Of a stretch of 64,000 nt of DNA, positions 8,772-17,765 are shown one piece after another. Position 1 is the first letter of the stretch; each line of letters starts with the position of its first letter. Source of the stretch: JAAXHV01 sp965207165 (GTDB lineage Bacteria; Pseudomonadota; Gammaproteobacteria; Eutrophobiales; Eutrophobiaceae). The notes beneath the pieces were generated by a model, which was not told the origin of the DNA, searched no databases, and saw only the letters and a list, made by a program, of their open reading frames with translations. The stretch covers positions 3,100,001-3,164,000 of the forward strand of contig OZ242265.1 of NCBI GenBank assembly GCA_965207165.1, read 5' to 3'. Position numbers and translations under genes: made by a program.

Positions 8772-9839
8772 TTAATTGACCGGATAACGGTCGCGGATCA
8801 ACGTCAGTATGCGCGCAGCGTCATCTGTTGCTTCCCATTCATCATCTTCATTAACCACGATCAGTTCGGTTTTGTTGCCCACCCCTGTCAGACTGATCTG
8901 GTACGCAGCCGGCGCTGCTTCCCCATCTTTCCAGAAAGCCAGTTTGGAGAAAAAGCCTTTCTTCTTCTCGCGCATTTCCGCGGCGGTCACCTGGTAGAAA
9001 CCTTTTGCCGCATCCCCGCCGGTTACCTGCAGCCCGCTGTTGCGCAAGGCGACCCCGGTATTTTTCCAGGCCTGTTCAAAGGCTTCCGGAATGGTCAGGT
9101 ACATTTTACCCTCGCCGGCGTCAACCACCCGAACCTCCCGGCCCGAACCGGTGCGGGAGGCAGCGCCGGCAACCTCATTAGAGGCTACTGCAGACGCGGG
9201 CGCGGGTTCGGCGACAGGTTTGCCGGCGTCAATGAACAGGCTGAGATCTGCAACCAGTTGCCGCTCCAGTCTCGCATCCTTGTCATGGTCAAGCCAGTCT
9301 GCGTTCTCATCAATCCGGGTCTGGCGCTGCTGGCTGATGATCAGCATGCTAACGTCCTGGCTATCGCCTTGTTCGGCAAAAATCTTGTATTTATGACGAT
9401 ACTGCAAGCCGGTTTGCTCAGCTGCCTCGGACCAGCCTGTTTCCAGCACTCCCAGTTCCTCATCTTCCAGTTCGATGGGATAGTTTTTTGTCTCGAAAAA
9501 TTCGAGCAGCGCCGGCCAGGCCAGGTATAACGGCATGGACAGGGATAACCATTGCTCGTCAGTATCCGTTGTCCCCATGGCCGCCTCTGTGCTCGCCGGT
9601 CCACGCGGGTTCCTGTATCTGGATAACGTAGCAGGCGCCTCGTTGGGAATACCCATGGAATCATTGATAGCGTCCGCAGTCAGGTCGGGGGGGATCTCCA
9701 GATCCGGCATGCTTTCACTTTTCTTGTATTCGGTTTTCTTATCAGGCAGTAGTTTCCCGACATCAGGCATATAAGCACAGGACGTCACGAAGCATAAGCC
9801 GCTCACACCCAACACGAAATTTAAGATCGTTTTTTTCAT
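8772..9839 (-). CDS. bamC: Outer membrane assembly lipoprotein BamC (NlpB)
   Basis: 355-residue lipoprotein with a lipobox VTSC, Cys at residue 21. Next comes the unstructured BamC N-terminal segment (MPDLEIPPDLTAD), which in E. coli binds BamD, and then two helix-grip domains (about residues 95-200 and 230-350). It is part of the Bam outer-membrane assembly machine; the window therefore encodes both BamB and BamC. It lies immediately downstream of dapA (3 bp), the classic dapA-bamC operon. Confidence 0.9.
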   Translation of the reverse strand: MKKTILNFVLGVSGLCFVTSCAYMPDVGKLLPDKKTEYKKSESMPDLEIPPDLTADAINDSMGIPNEAPATLSRYRNPRGPASTEAAMGTTDTDEQWLSLSMPLYLAWPALLEFFETKNYPIELEDEELGVLETGWSEAAEQTGLQYRHKYKIFAEQGDSQDVSMLIISQQRQTRIDENADWLDHDKDARLERQLVADLSLFIDAGKPVAEPAPASAVASNEVAGAASRTGSGREVRVVDAGEGKMYLTIPEAFEQAWKNTGVALRNSGLQVTGGDAAKGFYQVTAAEMREKKKGFFSKLAFWKDGEAAPAAYQISLTGVGNKTELIVVNEDDEWEATDDAARILTLIRDRYPVN

Positions 9840-9842
9840 AAA

Positions 9843-10748
9843 TCACAATACCTCGGCTTGTTTCATTGCGGCTTCAACTTGCGGACAAAATTCTTCGGAC
9901 AGCCAGGTCATAGGCAAACGGATGCCGTCTTCAATAAGACCCATGCGCGCGACAGCCCACTTGGCCGGAATCGGGTTCGACTCCAGGAACAGGGACTGGT
10001 GCAATCCCAGCAGTTTTGCATCGAGCGCCTTCGCTGCCTCCCGCTGACCGGTGCGCGCCAGCCTGGTCAATTCATGCATGGCAGCCGGTGCGACATTGGC
10101 GGTCACGGAAATAACGCCGTCACCCCCCATAAGCATAAAATCACAAGCTGTTTCATCATCGCCGCTCAACAGCAAAAAATCATTACCGCAATCTTCCCGG
10201 ATTGCCCTGACACGCGTCAAGTCGCCTGTCGCTTCCTTGACGCCGACGATATTATCAAGCTGTGCCAATGCGGATACGGTGCCGGGCAACATGTCGCAGG
10301 CAGTACGCCCGGGTACGTTGTACAGAATCTGCGGGATAGCCACGCGTTCGGCGACAACTTTGAAATGCTCATACAAACCCGCCTGGGTCGGTTTATTGTA
10401 ATACGGGGTTACCAGCAGGCAGGCATCGGCCCCTGCCTCCCTGGCGCAGTCCGTCAATTCAATGGCTTCAATAGTCGAATTTGCGCCCGTTCCGGCGATG
10501 ACGGGGACGCGCTTGTTGACTATTTGCACAACCCGCCTGATGACCTCACAGTGCTCCGCCGTCATCAGGGTAGCGGATTCGCCGGTGGTGCCGACGGCTA
10601 CGATACCGTCAGACTTGTTCTCGATATGGTATTCAAGCACCCTCTCCAGTCCTTCCAGGTCTACCTGCGTATCCGGCCCGACCCCGCTCTTCATGGGGGT
10701 GACAACGGCAACAAGGCTACCTGTAAACATATCGCTCGTATTCTGCAA
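9843..10748 (-). CDS. dapA: 4-hydroxy-tetrahydrodipicolinate synthase
   Basis: 301-residue class I aldolase (TIM barrel) that condenses pyruvate and aspartate semialdehyde in the lysine/diaminopimelate pathway. It shows the GTTGES substrate motif (about residues 53-58), YNVPGRT with the catalytic Tyr, and GVKEATGDL with the Schiff-base Lys. Length is slightly above the E. coli enzyme (292) because of an N-terminal extension. The start at 10748 gives MQNTSDMFTGSLVAV; an alternative internal Met (residue 7, MFTGSLVAV) would match the usual family start more closely. Operon with bamC; divergent from gcvR. Confidence 0.96.
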   Translation of the reverse strand: MQNTSDMFTGSLVAVVTPMKSGVGPDTQVDLEGLERVLEYHIENKSDGIVAVGTTGESATLMTAEHCEVIRRVVQIVNKRVPVIAGTGANSTIEAIELTDCAREAGADACLLVTPYYNKPTQAGLYEHFKVVAERVAIPQILYNVPGRTACDMLPGTVSALAQLDNIVGVKEATGDLTRVRAIREDCGNDFLLLSGDDETACDFMLMGGDGVISVTANVAPAAMHELTRLARTGQREAAKALDAKLLGLHQSLFLESNPIPAKWAVARMGLIEDGIRLPMTWLSEEFCPQVEAAMKQAEVL

Positions 10749-10966
10749 GGTGAAAACAAATCCGATGCATCAAATGCACCTGTCGTTCCCCTGCTGGCAC
10801 AACGTCACATATTGCGTATAATGAGGGGAAGTAAGTCCATTGTAGTATAATAAAACGAGTATGGTACTTGTCCGACCCGCTAAAGACAAGATAATCAGGA
10901 AACTGTTTATTACGCGGGATCCGTTTTAAACACCGGCTTTTTGAACCCCTCACCCGGACCACATTA

Positions 10967-11494
10967 ATGATACAGTTTCTTGCCCTCACCGTTATCGGCA
11001 AACACGATCCCGCCCTGTCCGAACGGCTGACCGGCGCCATATCGGAATGCGGCTGCAATATCCGCGAAAGCCGGATAACCATCCTGGGCCAGGAATTTTC
11101 CATGCTGTTGCTCCTCTCCGGAAACTGGAATGCCGTTGTAAAGGTTGAAGATGCCCTGAACAGGCTGGGAAAAGAGCTGGATTTATCGATCAACATGCGC
11201 CGGACCGAATTAAACAAGTCGCAAAAAAACCTGATGCCGTACGCCATAGACGTCGTATGCAGCGACCGTATCGGCGTGGTAAACCGCATCACCCGCTTTA
11301 TCCTGGATAACGGCATTCAAATCCGGGACTTGTACACAACCACTTACGAGGCATCTCACACCGGTACCGAGATGTTTTCGCTGCACCTGACCATCCACGT
11401 CCCGGTGGAAATTTCCATTTCGTCGCTGCGCAACGACTTCCTGGAATTCTGCGACCAGTTGAACCTGGATGCGATCATCGAACCGGTAAAATAA
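10967..11494 (+). CDS. gcvR: GcvR-type ACT-domain regulator
   Basis: 175-residue protein made of two ACT domains (about residues 1-80 and 90-170). In E. coli GcvR binds glycine and represses GcvA-dependent activation of the glycine cleavage operon by direct contact. The signature is VIGKHDPALSERLTGAISECGCNI in the first ACT and CSDRIGVVNRIT in the second. The dapA-gcvR-bcp order is the same as in E. coli and supports the assignment. No gcvA or gcv genes are in the window, so the partner is not visible. Confidence 0.85.
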   Translation: MIQFLALTVIGKHDPALSERLTGAISECGCNIRESRITILGQEFSMLLLLSGNWNAVVKVEDALNRLGKELDLSINMRRTELNKSQKNLMPYAIDVVCSDRIGVVNRITRFILDNGIQIRDLYTTTYEASHTGTEMFSLHLTIHVPVEISISSLRNDFLEFCDQLNLDAIIEPVK

Positions 11495-11499
11495 GGATA

Positions 11500-11520
11500 T
11501 TTACTCTGACCCCAAATATC
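11500..11520 (+). repeat. Short dispersed repeat (TTTACTCTGACCCCAAATAT type)
   Basis: A 21-bp sequence between gcvR and bcp recurs at 13201-13221 with one mismatch. The CTGACCCC core also ends the 26-bp palindrome at 42098-42123 and occurs just after parE near 43680. It is a short dispersed repeat of this genome; function unknown. Confidence 0.6.
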
Positions 11521-11540
11521 ACAACCCTGGATATCACTGA

Positions 11541-12008
11541 ATGAGTACTGTAAACACGGGCGCCGCGGTGCCGGACTTTGAGTTGCCGGCTACGGGTGGC
11601 AAAACCATCAAATTAACCGACCTGAAGGGCAACAACGTGGTCCTGTACTTCTACCCCAAAGACAGCACGCCGGGTTGCACCCTGGAAGGTCAGGACTTCC
11701 GCGACAATATCGAAGAATTCAACTCGTGCGGCACGATCATCCTCGGCGTTTCCAGGGACAGTATAAAATCCCATGAAAAATTCAAAACAAACCAGTCGTT
11801 CCCCTTCGATCTGCTGTCCGACCGGGATGAACTGTTATGCAGGCTGTTCGACGTCATCAAGGAAAAAAACATGTACGGCAAAAAGGTGATGGGGATCGAA
11901 CGCAGCACGTTCCTGATTGACGCGTCCGGCACGCTGCGCAAGGAGTGGCGCAAGGTCAAGGTAAAAGGCCACGTGAACGAAGTACTGGAGGCGGTTAAAA
12001 CTCTCTGA
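11541..12008 (+). CDS. bcp: Peroxiredoxin BCP (thioredoxin-dependent thiol peroxidase)
   Basis: 155-residue AhpC/TSA-family peroxiredoxin that reduces hydroperoxides. The peroxidatic Cys is C46 in FYPKDSTPGCTLEGQDF. E. coli BCP has a second, resolving Cys five residues later; here that position is Gln (TLEGQDFRD), so this protein probably works by a one-Cys mechanism or with an external thiol. Conserved Arg lies in MGIERSTFLID. It sits downstream of gcvR as in E. coli. Confidence 0.93.
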   Translation: MSTVNTGAAVPDFELPATGGKTIKLTDLKGNNVVLYFYPKDSTPGCTLEGQDFRDNIEEFNSCGTIILGVSRDSIKSHEKFKTNQSFPFDLLSDRDELLCRLFDVIKEKNMYGKKVMGIERSTFLIDASGTLRKEWRKVKVKGHVNEVLEAVKTL

Positions 12009-12057
12009 CCGCCGGAGCCGCCCCCGTTATCCGCCGGAACCGCGCGCGGTTTGCTGC

Positions 12058-13131
12058 TCAATCACCTGCTTCAGGCAACTGCTCCTCGCTGGTGGGCCAG
12101 ACATTGATCAAGGCCTTGACCAGGGTAGCCAGCGGAATGGCGAAGAACACGCCCCAGAACCCCCATAACCCGCCAAATACCAGTATGGCGACGATGATCG
12201 CTACCGGATGCAGGTTGACCACGTCCGAAAACAGAATGGGCACCAGCACGTTGCCGTCCAGGAACTGCAGGATGAAATAGGCAACGACCAGCCAGATGAA
12301 GACCGGATCGAAACCCCACTGAAAATAAGCCACCAGCGCGACAGGCAAGGTCACCACGGCGGCGCCGATATAGGGGATCAATACGGACAGGCCCACGGTA
12401 ATGGAGAGCAGGGAAGCGTAATTCAATCCGAACAGGGAGAAAACGATGTACGAGGTCACCCCGACGATGGCTATCTCATAGACCTTGCCGCGTATGTAAT
12501 TGCCGAATTGCGCGTCCATCTCCAGCCACAGGTGGCCGACCAGAGTGCGGTCACTGGGCAGGAAGCGGCTCAGCCAGCCCAGGACCAGGTCCTTGTCCTT
12601 CAGCAAAAAGAAAATCATCAAGGGCACCAGGATCAGGTAAATGAGAACAGTGATGATGGCAGGAATCGACGCCACCGAAAAGGACACGATACCCTGCCCG
12701 AAATCACTGGCGCCGCGCCGCAGGGCAAGGCCTATCTCGTTAACCAGTTCGGCGGAAATGATGTCGGGATATTGTTCCGGCAGGTGCAGCAACAGTTCCT
12801 GCCCGCGGCTCAACATGCCTGGAAATTCCTGGACAAACTGGCTTGCCTGCCCGGACAGGATCGGCAACAGGCCGATCACGATGAAACCCATAATCAGGAT
12901 AAACAACAGGAATACCAGCGAGACGGCCGTTAATCTCGGCACCTGCCTGGCGGTCAGTTTCACAATCGGCCCTTCCAGCATGTAGGCGATCACAACTGCT
13001 GCGAGCAACGGCGTCAGCATGCCGCCCATAAAATAGAAAACGACAAAAGCGGCAGCCAGGAGAATTACCAGCACGGCAGCCTGGGGATGGGTAAAATAGC
13101 GCCGGTACCAATCGTTTATAAAGTCGAACAT
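12058..13131 (-). CDS. perM: AI-2E family transporter / PerM-like permease
   Basis: 357-residue polytopic membrane protein with about 7-8 predicted helices, starting MFDFINDWYRRYFTHPQAA, close to PerM-type N-termini. The GTG at 13149 would add six residues. I prefer the ATG at 13131 because AGAGG stands 7 nt before it. The family (PF01594) includes AI-2 exporters and Na+/H+ antiporters; the substrate here is unknown. It is convergent with bcp, with a 14-bp palindrome (AACCGCGCGCGGTT, 12039-12052) between the stops. Confidence 0.88.
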   Translation of the reverse strand: MFDFINDWYRRYFTHPQAAVLVILLAAAFVVFYFMGGMLTPLLAAVVIAYMLEGPIVKLTARQVPRLTAVSLVFLLFILIMGFIVIGLLPILSGQASQFVQEFPGMLSRGQELLLHLPEQYPDIISAELVNEIGLALRRGASDFGQGIVSFSVASIPAIITVLIYLILVPLMIFFLLKDKDLVLGWLSRFLPSDRTLVGHLWLEMDAQFGNYIRGKVYEIAIVGVTSYIVFSLFGLNYASLLSITVGLSVLIPYIGAAVVTLPVALVAYFQWGFDPVFIWLVVAYFILQFLDGNVLVPILFSDVVNLHPVAIIVAILVFGGLWGFWGVFFAIPLATLVKALINVWPTSEEQLPEAGD

Positions 13132-13200
13132 GTGTTTACCTCTAGTCACCGGCCAGTCGCAGATATTTGATCTGAGTGTTACCGGTTTATTTTGTGTATT

Positions 13201-13221
13201 TTTACACTGACCCCAAATATC
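13201..13221 (+). repeat. Second copy of TTTACACTGACCCCAAATAT repeat
   Basis: Differs by one base from 11500-11520. It lies in the 228-bp divergent gap between perM and queG, where no gene is visible. Confidence 0.6.
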
Positions 13222-13359
13222 CGGTAACCATCAACGCCTGCATGATAACGTCAAACAAGGTAATAGACCAGACGGGTATGGCTGTTTTATGTATGATGTT
13301 TTTCCGACCTGAGACAATTCGCTGCTGATGCACAATCCTCTCCCCCGCCCGATCCGACC

Positions 13360-14418
13360 ATGGAACCAGACACCCTTGCAGCCGCGATAAAGACCTGGGG
13401 AACGGAAATCGGCTTCCAGCAGGTGGGCATTACCGGCATCGACCTTGCGGAAGACGAACACCACCTGCTCGACTGGCTCGACCGGGGGATGCACGGGGAG
13501 ATGGCTTACATGGAGCGCCACGGCAGCAAACGTTCCCGGCCCGAGCGCCTGCGGCCGGGTACCCTGCGGGTTATTTCCGCGCGCATGGACTACCTGCCTG
13601 CCAAGGCAACACCTGCCCAGTCAGTGCTGGACGACAAGGAGATAGCTTATGTGTCGCGCTATGCGCTGGGCCGGGATTACCACAAGGTGATGCGTTCGAG
13701 GCTGAAAAAACTGGCGCGCCGGGTTGAAGCGGCCATCGGTCCCTTCGGCTACCGGGTTTTTACCGACACTGCGCCGGTGCTGGAGAAGGCGCTGGCGCGC
13801 AACGCCGGGCTGGGCTGGATCGGGAAACACAGCAACCTGCTGCACACCGAGGCCGGATCATGGTTTTTTATCGGCGAGATATACACCGACCTGCCCCTGC
13901 CCGTGGACGAAAAGTTTGCCGGGGAACACTGCGGCGCCTGCCAGGCGTGTATCGACGTCTGCCCGACACGCGCCATCGTCGCGCCTTACCAGGTCGATGC
14001 CCGGCGCTGTATCTCCTACCTGACTATTGAATACCGCGGCGTCATACCCGAGGAGTTCCGCACTGCAATGGGCAACCGCATCTACGGTTGTGACGACTGC
14101 CAACTGGTCTGCCCCTGGAACAGGTTTGCACAGAATTCCACTGAGCCGGACTACCTCCCGCGCCAGCAGCTGGATTCGGTCACACTGGTCGAGTGTTTCC
14201 TCTGGAGTGAAAGCGACTTCAACGATAAAACGGAGGGCAGCGCCATCCGGCGTATCGGCTACGAATGCTGGTTACGCAATGTTGCCGTCGCCCTGGGTAA
14301 CGCACCCGGTTCAGCAGCGGTCATCGATGCCCTGAATTCTCGCAAGGACCATCCCTCGGCCCTGGTGCGGGAACACGTAAACTGGGCCCTGGCACAGCAC
14401 CGGGAAACGCTCAGGTAG
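13360..14418 (+). CDS. queG: Epoxyqueuosine reductase QueG
   Basis: 352-residue cobalamin-dependent iron-sulfur enzyme catalysing the last step of queuosine synthesis in tRNA. It has an N-terminal catalytic domain and two 4Fe-4S ferredoxin motifs: CGACQACIDVCPTRAI (about residues 191-206) and CDDCQLVCPWN (about 244-254). A HEAT-like C-terminal part follows (LVREHVNWALAQH). The length is typical. Its 3' end overlaps that of the convergent methyltransferase gene by 8 bp. The usual neighbours nnrD/tsaE are absent. Confidence 0.96.
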   Translation: MEPDTLAAAIKTWGTEIGFQQVGITGIDLAEDEHHLLDWLDRGMHGEMAYMERHGSKRSRPERLRPGTLRVISARMDYLPAKATPAQSVLDDKEIAYVSRYALGRDYHKVMRSRLKKLARRVEAAIGPFGYRVFTDTAPVLEKALARNAGLGWIGKHSNLLHTEAGSWFFIGEIYTDLPLPVDEKFAGEHCGACQACIDVCPTRAIVAPYQVDARRCISYLTIEYRGVIPEEFRTAMGNRIYGCDDCQLVCPWNRFAQNSTEPDYLPRQQLDSVTLVECFLWSESDFNDKTEGSAIRRIGYECWLRNVAVALGNAPGSAAVIDALNSRKDHPSALVREHVNWALAQHRETLR

Positions 14419-15325
14419 AACAGCCGGGCACGTCTGCGGCGGACGCCGATATTCTTGTTTCGGCCAACCCGGCGTATTCGGGGTCGATTTCGTAGGCCAC
14501 ATAATCCCTGCGATCCTTCAAGGCAGCAAGGCAAACCGTCCCGCTGCCGGCGAACGGGTCGAGAACCACGTCACCCCTGAATGAATATAACTGGATTAAC
14601 CGGTGCGGCAACTCTTCCGGAAAAGGCGCGGGATGGCCTATTTTATTTGCCGACACCGCCGGGAAATCCCACACGCTCCGGGTCCACTCGAGGAATGCGT
14701 CCCGCTCTATGGTGCTCTCCCTGCCGGCTTTGTCCCTGGAAAACGACCCTTTGGAAAACACCAGGATATACTCATGGACATCCCGCAATACCGGGTTAGC
14801 CGCGGATTGCCAACTACCCCAGGCGGTGGATGAACCGGCGCTGGACCCCTTGTTCCAGATTATTTCACCGCGCATCAGGTAACCGATAGCGGTCATCGCT
14901 TCCATGATATGGCCGTGCAGCGGGATGTAAGGCTTACGCCCGAGATTCGCCACGTTGATACAGGCGCGCCCGCCGGGGACCAGGACCCGGAATGTCTCTT
15001 TCCAGACCGCGCCCAGCAGGTCCAGGTATTCGTCGAGGCTCAAATCATCGTCGTATTCCTTGGCGGCATTATATGGCGGCGAAGTGATCATCAGGTGGAC
15101 ACTGTTGTCAGGCAGTTCCGCCATGTGTTCGCTTGATTCGCAGAAAATCCTGTTTATATACGCCGGCGGGATTTCATTTTCTTCATAGTCTCCCGCATCC
15201 TCCCTGCCCTGGCCCTCGTACATCCTGGTATTGTAAAACGCGGAAGCATCATGGCTGCTTCTCCCGGGCGCGCCGAATGCGCTAGTCGCCGTTCCCTGTT
15301 TGCGTTTCCGGGGCCGGGTCACCAT
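14411..15325 (-). CDS. Site-specific DNA methyltransferase, beta class (N4-C or N6-A)
   Basis: 304-residue amino-methyltransferase with circularly permuted motif order: catalytic motif IV TSPPYN (residues 81-86) precedes the SAM-binding motif I DPFAGSGT (about 256-263), so it is beta class. The S-P-P-Y form is common in N4-cytosine enzymes, though N6-adenine is possible. The segment between (about 150-215) is the likely target-recognition region. Start ATG at 15325 overlaps the upstream cyclase stop (TGAGATG); a TTG at 15343 is possible. No restriction endonuclease is nearby, so it looks like an orphan, perhaps epigenetic, methylase. Confidence 0.88.
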   Translation of the reverse strand: MVTRPRKRKQGTATSAFGAPGRSSHDASAFYNTRMYEGQGREDAGDYEENEIPPAYINRIFCESSEHMAELPDNSVHLMITSPPYNAAKEYDDDLSLDEYLDLLGAVWKETFRVLVPGGRACINVANLGRKPYIPLHGHIMEAMTAIGYLMRGEIIWNKGSSAGSSTAWGSWQSAANPVLRDVHEYILVFSKGSFSRDKAGRESTIERDAFLEWTRSVWDFPAVSANKIGHPAPFPEELPHRLIQLYSFRGDVVLDPFAGSGTVCLAALKDRRDYVAYEIDPEYAGLAETRISASAADVPGCST

Positions 15326-15326
15326 C

Positions 15327-16103
15327 TCATTCCATAAACGCAAATATTCTCGCCTGCGCCTGGGAGCCGTCCTTTACCGGCAGCACGCCGATCACGGCAA
15401 CCGCGCCCCTGACGGGCAGATCATCCAGGTTGTTCATGTTTTCGACCTGGAATTTTCCTGCGCCAAGCATAAGCTTGTGCACGGGAAAACTTAAATCGTT
15501 ACCCGGGTCCAGGCTCAGGGTATCTATGCCTATCCCGGCGACGTTCCGTTCCACCAGCAACTGCGCGGCCGCGACGGAAAACCCGGGGAAATGCAGCACG
15601 CCTGCCGCGTCCTGGTTGACATAGGCCTGCGGGTCGTGAAACTTTTTGTACCAGCCCGTGTTCATGACTACCAGGCTGCCCGGCATGATGCGGCCGTTAC
15701 CTTCCTCCCAGGACAGGATGTCAGCGACGGATAATAGATAGTCAGGCTCCAGGGCGGCCTTGTCCTGAACCCCGATGACTGCAACGGGGAGCACCAGGTC
15801 ATCCAGGTCCAGTTCGTTAACGGAGGCCCCGCCTTCGATGAAGTGGGCCGGGGCATCGATATGGGTGCCGTTATTCTCCCACATGGAAAAACGATGCATG
15901 CGGTAGCCCACGTCATAGTCAGCCAGTCGTTCAATTTCAAAGGTCCCCGTTCCCGGCCAGAACGGCATCTCCACGTGCATGTCGTGGGTCAGGTCAACCA
16001 CCCGGCGCGCGCTGAATGGATGTGCCAGATCGTCCGGGTAAACACCGCCGGACAGACAAAAACACAGGAGAACCGCGCCGAACGATGTGATCTTGTTTTT
16101 CAT
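15327..16103 (-). CDS. Exported cyclase-family (kynurenine formamidase-like) hydrolase
   Basis: 258-residue protein of the cyclase family (PF04199), metal-dependent amide/ester hydrolases. The family metal motif is visible as NNGTHIDAPAHF (HxGTHxDxPxHF type), with VDLTHDMHVEMPFWPG before it. I start at the ATG at 16103, preceded by GGTGG, because it yields a signal peptide (MKNKITSFGAVLLCFCLSGG); the protein is therefore probably periplasmic. The substrate is unknown. It overlaps the downstream methyltransferase start and is divergent from the aldolase gene. Confidence 0.85.
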   Translation of the reverse strand: MKNKITSFGAVLLCFCLSGGVYPDDLAHPFSARRVVDLTHDMHVEMPFWPGTGTFEIERLADYDVGYRMHRFSMWENNGTHIDAPAHFIEGGASVNELDLDDLVLPVAVIGVQDKAALEPDYLLSVADILSWEEGNGRIMPGSLVVMNTGWYKKFHDPQAYVNQDAAGVLHFPGFSVAAAQLLVERNVAGIGIDTLSLDPGNDLSFPVHKLMLGAGKFQVENMNNLDDLPVRGAVAVIGVLPVKDGSQAQARIFAFME

Positions 16104-16184
16104 GTCGCCACCACCGCTAGTGCTATACGGAATCGAATACTGAGTTAAAGGGAAACTTTGACCCGGATCATATATTATTCGGCA

Positions 16185-16823
16185 ATGGATCATACAAGTT
16201 TACGTGAAGCCATTATAGCCACCGCGTGCGCGCTGCAAAAATACCAGCTCGGGACAGGAACTGCCGGCAACGTCAGCGCCAGGATTGAACAGGGTTACCT
16301 AATCACGCCGACCGGGGTGGATTATGCGTCGCTGGCGCCTGCGGATATCGTCAGCATGGACCTGCGCGGCACGCGCGCCGAAGGGGACCTGAAACCCTCA
16401 AGTGAATGGCGCTTTCACCAGGACATCTATACACAACGGCCCGATACAGATGCCATCGTCCACACCCATTCGCCCTATGCCACTGCGTTGGCCTGTACCC
16501 GCCAGGACCTGCCTGCGTTTCACTACATGGTTGCAGGGGCGGGCGGCGCTTCCATTCGTTGTGCCGAATACGCCACCTACGGTACCCAGGAATTGTCCGA
16601 CCACGCACTGGCGGCGCTGGCGGGCCGCCAGGCCTGCCTGCTGGCCAACCACGGCGTCATCGCACTGGGCAAGGACGTGGGCGCCGCCTTCAAGATGGCG
16701 CAACTCGTAGAGGAACTGGCCAGGCAATACCTGTTAAGCCGCATGCTGGGGTCTCCCGTGCTGCTGGACGAGGCTGAAATGGACGTCAACCTGGAAAAAT
16801 TCAGGGATTATGGCAAACAGTGA
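16185..16823 (+). CDS. Class II aldolase/adducin family protein
   Basis: 212-residue FucA/AraD-like protein. Zn2+-binding histidines are in HTHSPYATAL (about residues 93-102) and NHGVIALGKD. The catalytic acid is likely the Glu in the PSSEWRFHQDIY segment. GTAGNVSAR near the N-terminus is the phosphate-binding motif. Members include fuculose-phosphate and ribulose-phosphate aldolases/epimerases and 5-methylthioribulose-1-phosphate dehydratases, so the exact substrate is open. I chose the ATG at 16185; a TTG at 16158 would add nine residues with no clear ribosome site. Confidence 0.88.
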   Translation: MDHTSLREAIIATACALQKYQLGTGTAGNVSARIEQGYLITPTGVDYASLAPADIVSMDLRGTRAEGDLKPSSEWRFHQDIYTQRPDTDAIVHTHSPYATALACTRQDLPAFHYMVAGAGGASIRCAEYATYGTQELSDHALAALAGRQACLLANHGVIALGKDVGAAFKMAQLVEELARQYLLSRMLGSPVLLDEAEMDVNLEKFRDYGKQ

Positions 16824-16931
16824 TTTTTGGGGCCGCAGGACACAGAGAAGATCATCTACAGATAACACAAATTTACACGGATAAGTTCTTGACAGACCGG
16901 GATCAGGAATTCCTTACTCCATGAAAGAACA

Positions 16932-16973
16932 AAATCTAATCTGCGTTAATCTGCCTAATCTGCGGATAAAATA
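16932..16973 (+). repeat. Phrase-like leader (AATCTGCGTTAATCTGCC type)
   Basis: TAATCTGCG / TTAATCTGCC / TAATCTGCGGATAAA units run up to 1 bp before the TauE/SafE start. A related stretch (ACAGATAACACAAATTTACA, near 16858-16877) lies just upstream. No Shine-Dalgarno sequence is visible. Confidence 0.6.
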
Positions 16974-16974
16974 G

Positions 16975-17724
16975 ATGGAAATCTGGCAATACATCATCCT
17001 CTTCCTGGTTGGTATTGTCGTCGGTTTCGTCAACGTCATGGCAGGCGGCGGTTCGCTGCTGAGCATCCCGATCATGTTGTTCATGGGCGTCCCCGGTCCC
17101 GTCGCCAACGGCACCAACCGGATCGCGATAATCGCGCAGATGGCCACGGCGGTCGTTGCGTTTTTCAAAAGAGGCTATTCGGATTTCAGGCTCAGCCTGT
17201 CCCTGGCCCTTGCCGCGCTCCCCGGCGCAGTGGCCGGCGCCTATGCCGGAACCAGCCTCGAAGGTATCTGGTTTAACCGTATTGTCGCAATCATCACGCT
17301 GGCCGTAATGCTGCTTATGGCTATTAAACAGGATGAGAAAACCTATGCCGGGACGCCTTCTGAAAAACCGCGCCTGCTGCTTGCCCATATCCTGATGTTT
17401 TTTGTGGGACTTTACGGCGGTTTTATCCAGATCGGGATCGGTTTCCTGTTCCTGCCCATACTGAACAGGACCCTCGGACTTGACCTGGTCAGGGTCAACA
17501 TGCACAAGACCTTCATTATCAGTTTCTACACCACGGCCGCCCTGATCGTATTCGCCTGGCGGGTGGAGATTTTCTGGGTTTTAGGCATCTGCCTGGCCGC
17601 AGGCACATCCATCGGTGCATGGCTCAGCGCCCACGTGCAGGTAAGCAAGGGCGAATGGATTATCAAGGTAGTGCTGAACACCGTACTGGTGCTGATCATC
17701 ATCAAGCTGTTATTCTTCAGTTGA
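16975..17724 (+). CDS. TauE/SafE (sulfite exporter) family permease
   Basis: 249-residue integral membrane protein with about 8 helices in two homologous halves. The family signature GFVNVMAGGGSLLSIPIM is at residues about 20-37, and the second-half motif FVGLYGGFIQIGIGFLFLP at about 139-157. Members move sulfite, sulfoacetate or other organosulfur anions across the inner membrane. No sulfur-metabolism gene is adjacent, so the substrate is unassigned. The gene starts directly after a low-complexity leader without a ribosome site. Confidence 0.9.
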   Translation: MEIWQYIILFLVGIVVGFVNVMAGGGSLLSIPIMLFMGVPGPVANGTNRIAIIAQMATAVVAFFKRGYSDFRLSLSLALAALPGAVAGAYAGTSLEGIWFNRIVAIITLAVMLLMAIKQDEKTYAGTPSEKPRLLLAHILMFFVGLYGGFIQIGIGFLFLPILNRTLGLDLVRVNMHKTFIISFYTTAALIVFAWRVEIFWVLGICLAAGTSIGAWLSAHVQVSKGEWIIKVVLNTVLVLIIIKLLFFS

Positions 17725-17765
17725 CGCAATAAGATAGCTGGTCCCGGATATAATTTTCAGAGACT

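Noticed and set aside
10817..10851. TATAAT strings as promoters in the dapA-gcvR gap
   Set aside because: Two TATAAT matches occur, but neither has a reasonable -35 at the right distance, so I do not assign a promoter.
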